From Archangium sp. (GTDB taxonomy: Bacteria; Myxococcota; Myxococcia; Myxococcales; Myxococcaceae): a stretch of 64,000 nucleotides of DNA. Under the pieces are notes generated by a model. The model ran no database searches and was not told where the DNA came from. It saw nothing but the letters and a program-made list of their open reading frames with translations. The stretch spans positions 62,001-126,000 of the forward strand of contig JAUXRX010000055.1 of NCBI GenBank assembly GCA_030681645.1, written 5' to 3'. Positions 60,111 to 64,000 of the stretch are shown piece by piece; within the stretch, counting starts at the first letter, position 1; every line of letters begins with the position of its first letter. Position numbers and translations under genes: made by a program.

Positions 60111-61505
60111 TCACCCCTGCCGGGTCGGCGTGACCACGAACCCGCCGGGGGAAGGCCGCAGCTCGAGCAGGGAAGGCCGGGCCCGATTGTCGCGCCAGCC
60201 GGGCATGAGGGCGAGCTCGACGAAGGGCAACGGAGCCGTCTTCACCACCTCGAGCAGGCGCTCGAACTCGGCGTCGGTCTCGCCGCCCCGGGGGGCGCTC
60301 CAGGCGCGCCGCAGCTCGAGCCGGTGCAGGTTCAGCTTCGCGAAGTGCTCCAGCACCGCCAGGGTGGGCGTGCCGTGCCACCACGCCGCCACCGAGCGCA
60401 GGTGCGGAAACACCGAGCGCACCAGGGCCCAGTCGCGCACGTCTTCGTTGAGCTCGACCGTCTCGACGCTCAGCTTCAGCCGGCCCCGGGCGAGCGCGGC
60501 GAGCGTGTCGTTGGTGAGGGTGCGGTCGATCGACCTGAGCGCGCCCAGCGGCGCCCGCGAGAGCAGCTCGAGCGGCCAGTTGCCGGCCAGGTGCTCCACC
60601 GTCTGCCACTCGCTCGCGCGCCAGAGCGGCTCGAGCTTCCGTCCCACCGAGAGGATGATGTCGGCGGTACAGAGAAAGCCGCGCTCGAAGGTGGTCGAGG
60701 CGTAGCGCTTGCCGAAGGACACCACGGGGGCGAGCGCACCGAGCCACGCCTTGCCGTGTTTCTTGAGCAGCTGGGTGGCGCGCTTCGTGTCGGCCTCGCT
60801 CAGCCCCCCGTCCCGCTGCTTGAACTGCAGGGTGATGAACTCGCCGCGCGCGTCGCCACGCTCGAGCAACCAGTCGGCGTAGACGAGGCGCGGGCCGTCG
60901 TCCGCCGGACGCTCGTAGATGGCGGCGAGCAGCGCTTGCTCGCTCTGCGCCGGAACGGCCAGCGGGGCCAGGCGCACGCGCAGCGCGTCGTGGAGCGCGC
61001 GCGCCCCGGGCGTGCTGACCGGCTCGAACGCCTTCAGCACCCGGACGGCGTCATCGAGCCCGGCCAGCAGCGCGTCGCGCACCGGTGCGCGGGTGATGCG
61101 GGTGCGCAGGCCTTCACGAAGCTGCTTCGCCACCGGCAGCAGGCGCAGGTCCTTGCGCTCGAGCACGACCCGCAGGAACGCCTCGAGGAGCGGCTGGGCG
61201 CCTGGCGTGGTGAAGGACACCCGCTCGAGCTCGGCGAGCGCGAACGCGGACACCCGCGGATCGTCGAGCTGCAGCAGCGGCGTGAAGCGCTCGAGCGTCG
61301 TGGTGACGCGCGGGGCGAGCACGCCGGCGAGGGTGCGGGGCAGCGCGTCGGGCTGCCGGGCGTCGAGCAACGAGATCAGGTCGGCGACGACGGGCGAGCG
61401 CGCGGTGCGCCAGGCCTCGAGGAGCCCGGCCCGGGCGGTGGGGGTGTCTCCTTCCTCGAGCGCCGAGCTGGCGCGCTGCAGGGACTCGGCTTCGGACGCG
61501 GGCAT
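60111..61505 (-). CDS. TIGR02996 domain protein
   Basis: A 464-residue protein; start ATG 61505 (GTG 61523 is possible). The first ~190 residues are helical with HEAT-like spacing (LLEAWRTARSPVVADLISLL). The TIGR02996 domain spans ~190-235 (AIYERPADDGPRLVYADWLL, ERGDARGEFITLQ). The remainder is LRR-like (LKLSVETVELNED, LNLHRLELRRAW). Function unknown; the same architecture as the protein at 41483-43234. Confidence 0.75.
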   Translation of the reverse strand: MPASEAESLQRASSALEEGDTPTARAGLLEAWRTARSPVVADLISLLDARQPDALPRTLAGVLAPRVTTTLERFTPLLQLDDPRVSAFALAELERVSFTTPGAQPLLEAFLRVVLERKDLRLLPVAKQLREGLRTRITRAPVRDALLAGLDDAVRVLKAFEPVSTPGARALHDALRVRLAPLAVPAQSEQALLAAIYERPADDGPRLVYADWLLERGDARGEFITLQFKQRDGGLSEADTKRATQLLKKHGKAWLGALAPVVSFGKRYASTTFERGFLCTADIILSVGRKLEPLWRASEWQTVEHLAGNWPLELLSRAPLGALRSIDRTLTNDTLAALARGRLKLSVETVELNEDVRDWALVRSVFPHLRSVAAWWHGTPTLAVLEHFAKLNLHRLELRRAWSAPRGGETDAEFERLLEVVKTAPLPFVELALMPGWRDNRARPSLLELRPSPGGFVVTPTRQG

Positions 61506-61622
61506 CGCGCGCGCGAGTGTCACCGTTCACGGCGAGTGGAGTCGAGGGCCGTGATACGTCCTGACCGGAACGGCCCCCCGGCTGCCGGTGTCCCACCACG
61601 TCCCCGCGGTCCTGGAGCTCGA

Positions 61623-63020
61623 ATGCGCGCCTCTCCTCTCCTGCTGTGCCTGGCGCTGCTCGCCGCGCCCGCCCACGCCTTCTGCGGCTTCTACGTCTCG
61701 AGCGCCGGCGGCCAGCTCTTCAACGACGCCACCATGGTGACGCTGATGCGCGACGGCACGCGCACCGTGCTGGGCATGCAGAACAACTACCGCGGCCCGC
61801 CCGAAGACTTCGCCCTGATCATCCCGGTGCCGGTCATCTTGCAGAAGGAGAACGTGAAGACGCTGCCGAAGGGGGCCTTCGAGCGCATCGACGCCCTCGC
61901 CTCGCCCCGCCTGGTCGAGATGTACACCGACACCGTGCCGTGCCGTTCACGCTTCGGCGGCGGCATGGGCATGCCCTCGAAGGCCGACGTCGTCGAACCC
62001 CTGCCCAGGGATCTCGGGGTGAAGGTCGAGGCCACCTTCTCGGTCGGTGAGTACGACATCGTCATCCTCTCGGCGAAGGACGCCCTGGGGCTGGAGATCT
62101 GGCTCGACGAGAACAAGTACAAGATCCCCGCGCACGCGGCGCCGCTGCTCAAGCCGTACGTGCAGACCAACTGGAAGTTCTTCGTGGCGAAGGTGAACTC
62201 GAAGAAGGTGAAGTTCGTCGCCGGGCAGGCGGTGCTCTCGCCGCTGCGCTTCCACTACGACAGCGAGAAGTTCGAGCTGCCGGTGCGCCTGGGCCTGGTC
62301 AACAGCAGCGGCTCGCAAGACCTGATCGTGCACGTCATCGCGAAGGGCCGCTACGAGGTGGCCAACCGCCCGAACATCACCATTCCCACCAACCTCGACG
62401 TGAAGACCTCGGTCAAGCCGGTCTTCGGGGCGTTCTACGCAGACCTGGTCGAGCGCACCTTCAAGAAGAACCCCACCGCGGCCATCACCGAGTTCGCCTG
62501 GCAGGGCGCGCTGCCCCCGCCCGAGGTGATGGTGGACCAGGGCATCTACGGCGTGACCTGCGACCCCTGCCCGCCTCCGCACCCGATGGACGACCCGCTG
62601 GCGCGCTTCCTCGGGGCCGACGTGCTGCCCGGCATCAAGACCGACGCGCAGGTGGCGAAGTTCGCGCGCGAGGCGACCCTCACCCGGCTGCACCTGCGCT
62701 ACTCGAAGGACAGCCTCACCGACGATCTCGTCTTCAAGCAGGTCGAGCCGATCCACGGCGGCGTGCCCGGCGTGGCGAAGGCCGAGCCGGCGAAGGCCAA
62801 CCGCTTCCAGGGCCGGTACGTCATGTGGATCAAGGGCAGCACCTGCAGCGGGCTGGGCATGGGCCAGAGCGGCATCGTCTCGTCGGGCCTCGCCGGCACG
62901 AGCGCGGTGATGACCAGGAAGACCACCCTCGAGGTGCCCATCGACGAGCTGCTGGTCACCGACATCCCCGAGCTGGAGATCGTCGCGAAGGGCAAGCCAC
63001 CGGTGCAGCCGGTGAAGTAG
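61623..63020 (+). CDS. DUF2330 secreted protein
   Basis: A 465-residue protein with a signal peptide cleaved after AHA, leaving FCGFYVSS at the mature start, which is typical of DUF2330 proteins. MLMRDGTRTVLGMQNNY-like sequence near residues 38-55 and DFALIIPVPVILQKENVKTL match the family. Conserved Cys occur near the N-terminus and in CDPCPPPHP. The family is periplasmic or surface-located with no known activity. Confidence 0.75.
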   Translation: MRASPLLLCLALLAAPAHAFCGFYVSSAGGQLFNDATMVTLMRDGTRTVLGMQNNYRGPPEDFALIIPVPVILQKENVKTLPKGAFERIDALASPRLVEMYTDTVPCRSRFGGGMGMPSKADVVEPLPRDLGVKVEATFSVGEYDIVILSAKDALGLEIWLDENKYKIPAHAAPLLKPYVQTNWKFFVAKVNSKKVKFVAGQAVLSPLRFHYDSEKFELPVRLGLVNSSGSQDLIVHVIAKGRYEVANRPNITIPTNLDVKTSVKPVFGAFYADLVERTFKKNPTAAITEFAWQGALPPPEVMVDQGIYGVTCDPCPPPHPMDDPLARFLGADVLPGIKTDAQVAKFAREATLTRLHLRYSKDSLTDDLVFKQVEPIHGGVPGVAKAEPAKANRFQGRYVMWIKGSTCSGLGMGQSGIVSSGLAGTSAVMTRKTTLEVPIDELLVTDIPELEIVAKGKPPVQPVK

Positions 63021-63032
63021 CTTGCAGGGCTC

Positions 63033-63785
63033 ATGCGACTCCTTCCGCTGGACCGCGCCGAGCCGGCAGTCGGGCCCGGTCACCTTCATGGGGCGGTCGC
63101 GCTCGCCTCGCTGTTGCTGCTCTCGTGCGCCACCACGCCGCCGCCGGTGGTCACGAAGGACATCGACTTCAAGGCCGAGCTGGCGCGCCAGGGGGAATGG
63201 ATCGTCGTCGCACCCTGGGGCCGGGTGTGGCACCCGAACACGCAGCAGGTGGGCGAGCACTTCATCCCCTACGTCACCGGGGGCGGCTGGGTGCACGGCC
63301 CCGAGGGGTGGGTCTTCGAGACGGCGTGGAAGGCGGGGAAGTTCGTCTTCCACTACGGGCGCTGGTTCGTCGCGGACGATCTCGGCTGGCTGTGGTGGCC
63401 TGATCAGGCGCGAAGCAACGCGTGGGTCGAGTGGCGCGGGGGCGACGGGTACACGGGCTGGTCGCCGCTGCCGCCTCCGGTGAAGTCACCGCGCGCGCTG
63501 CCACAGGCGTGGTTCTACACGAAGACGAAGTACCTCTCGGCGTACGACGCCGAGCCGTTTCAGTTGAAGCGAGACGAGGTGACGCGCGTGACCGGCGTGA
63601 CTCAGCCGCTGCCCGGCACCGGCCCCGACAAGGCGCAGGTGGCCACGCAGGGCGGGCTCGATCGCGAGGTCGAGCTGCCGGTGTTGGCGCCTCCGCCGGA
63701 ACCGGCGCCTGAAGCGGCGCCCGTCGAAGAGCCGCCGCCTCCGCCTCCACCGAAGAAGAAGGTCAAGGCGAAGAAGAGGCGCTGA
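63033..63785 (+). CDS. Lipoprotein with Trp-rich domain (DUF6600-like)
   Basis: A 250-residue protein. A hydrophobic segment LASLLLLSCATT gives a lipobox, but the n-region is unusually long (~25 residues) so the start may be internal. The mature part is rich in Trp/Gly/Tyr (WHPNTQQVGEHFIPYVTGG, GWVFETAWKAGKF, HYGRWFVADDLGWLWWP), similar to DUF6600-type proteins. It ends in a Pro- and Lys-rich tail. Its last 23 bases overlap the convergent lipocalin gene. Confidence 0.65.
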   Translation: MRLLPLDRAEPAVGPGHLHGAVALASLLLLSCATTPPPVVTKDIDFKAELARQGEWIVVAPWGRVWHPNTQQVGEHFIPYVTGGGWVHGPEGWVFETAWKAGKFVFHYGRWFVADDLGWLWWPDQARSNAWVEWRGGDGYTGWSPLPPPVKSPRALPQAWFYTKTKYLSAYDAEPFQLKRDEVTRVTGVTQPLPGTGPDKAQVATQGGLDREVELPVLAPPPEPAPEAAPVEEPPPPPPPKKKVKAKKRR

Positions 63786-64000
63786 CCGGCTGCAGCGTGC
63801 GCACCAGCCGGTCGAGCGGGTACCCGTCGGCCTTCAGGCCCGCCACGATGCCCTCGTAGACCGCTTCATCCACCGTGGGCGTGCGGCTGAGGATCCACAG
63901 GTAGTCGCGCCCGGGGTGGCCGACCACCGCGTACCGGTATTCCGGATCGAGCTGAATCACCCAGTAGTCGCCCCAGAACGGACGAAAGAAGCTGACCTCG
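63763..64000 (-). CDS. blc: Lipocalin (Blc-like), C-terminal part
   Basis: The frame is open to the right edge; 79 residues of a bacterial lipocalin are seen: FRPFWGDYWVIQLDPEYRY, AVVGHPGRDYLWILSRTP and the closing helix VDEAVYEGIVAGL. The Tyr/Trp pattern is diagnostic of Blc, an outer-membrane lipoprotein that binds lysophospholipids and fatty acids. The N-terminal signal and lipobox lie outside the window. Confidence 0.88.
   Translation of the reverse strand, partial: EVSFFRPFWGDYWVIQLDPEYRYAVVGHPGRDYLWILSRTPTVDEAVYEGIVAGLKADGYPLDRLVRTLQPVSASSSP

Noticed and set aside
60054-61622. Upstream extension of the DUF2330 gene
   Set aside because: A typical signal peptide starts at 61623; upstream sequence is antisense to the TIGR02996 gene.

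Overview
The window looks like chromosome from a high-GC delta-proteobacterial-type predator/social bacterium of the phylum Myxococcota. The evidence is very GC-rich coding sequence, three proteins with the TIGR02996 'repeat-companion' domain, a PilZ protein of the kind expanded in Myxococcus, Gly-rich linker lipoproteins, an AgmX/PglI-type C-terminal domain, and a wealth of signalling genes (Ser/Thr kinase, GGDEF, class III cyclase, chemotaxis system). No rRNA, tRNA, CRISPR array, IS element or phage gene was seen. Gene density is high and no gap exceeds about 300 bp.

Layout. 1-5.3 kb: truncated Ser/Thr kinase, AgmX/PglI-like membrane protein, M14 peptidase, lipoprotein coupled to a TIGR02996 protein, PilZ protein. 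5.3-9 kb: a promoter and an overlapping mrfA-mrfB-like DNA-repair pair. 9-12.2 kb: diguanylate cyclase, STAS-like regulator, O-antigen-ligase-like membrane protein, acetyltransferase. 12.3-20.8 kb: large beta-helix lipoprotein, small coiled-coil protein, hydrolase lipoprotein, YhhN lysoplasmalogenase and a double-GNAT protein. 20.9-23.7 kb: START-like protein and, on the minus strand, a compact ribosomal-peptide cassette. It consists of a 98-aa precursor with five KIRADD repeats joined by collagen-like KPG linkers, a microviridin/graspetide-type ATP-grasp ligase, and a prolyl-hydroxylase-like 2OG-Fe(II) oxygenase. This is the most novel item in the window. 23.7-28.5 kb: von Willebrand lipoprotein, double cyclic-nucleotide-binding protein, TetR regulator with its hydrolase partner. 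28.5-36.7 kb: HExxH protein, FkbM methyltransferase, TauD-like dioxygenase, a fused acetate kinase-PduL protein, and an LhgO-like oxidase. 36.9-49.3 kb: lipoproteins, a CRTAC/ASPIC-thioredoxin gene interrupted by an in-frame TGA, a TIGR02996 protein, cupredoxin lipoprotein, SRPBCC-cyclase fusion, and small secreted proteins. 49.3-60 kb: a tightly overlapping chemotaxis operon (cheA-cheW-mcp-cheR-cheD-cheY-cheX-cheB in transcription order) plus a nearby cheX-like and double-receiver pair. 60-64 kb: third TIGR02996 protein, DUF2330 protein, lipoprotein, truncated lipocalin.

Two families of short dispersed palindromic repeats run through the window. They often lie inside coding ends and add repeat-encoded residues to proteins. 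One copy sits between convergent genes as a hairpin. Functional assignments rest on motifs read by eye; no database search was possible.
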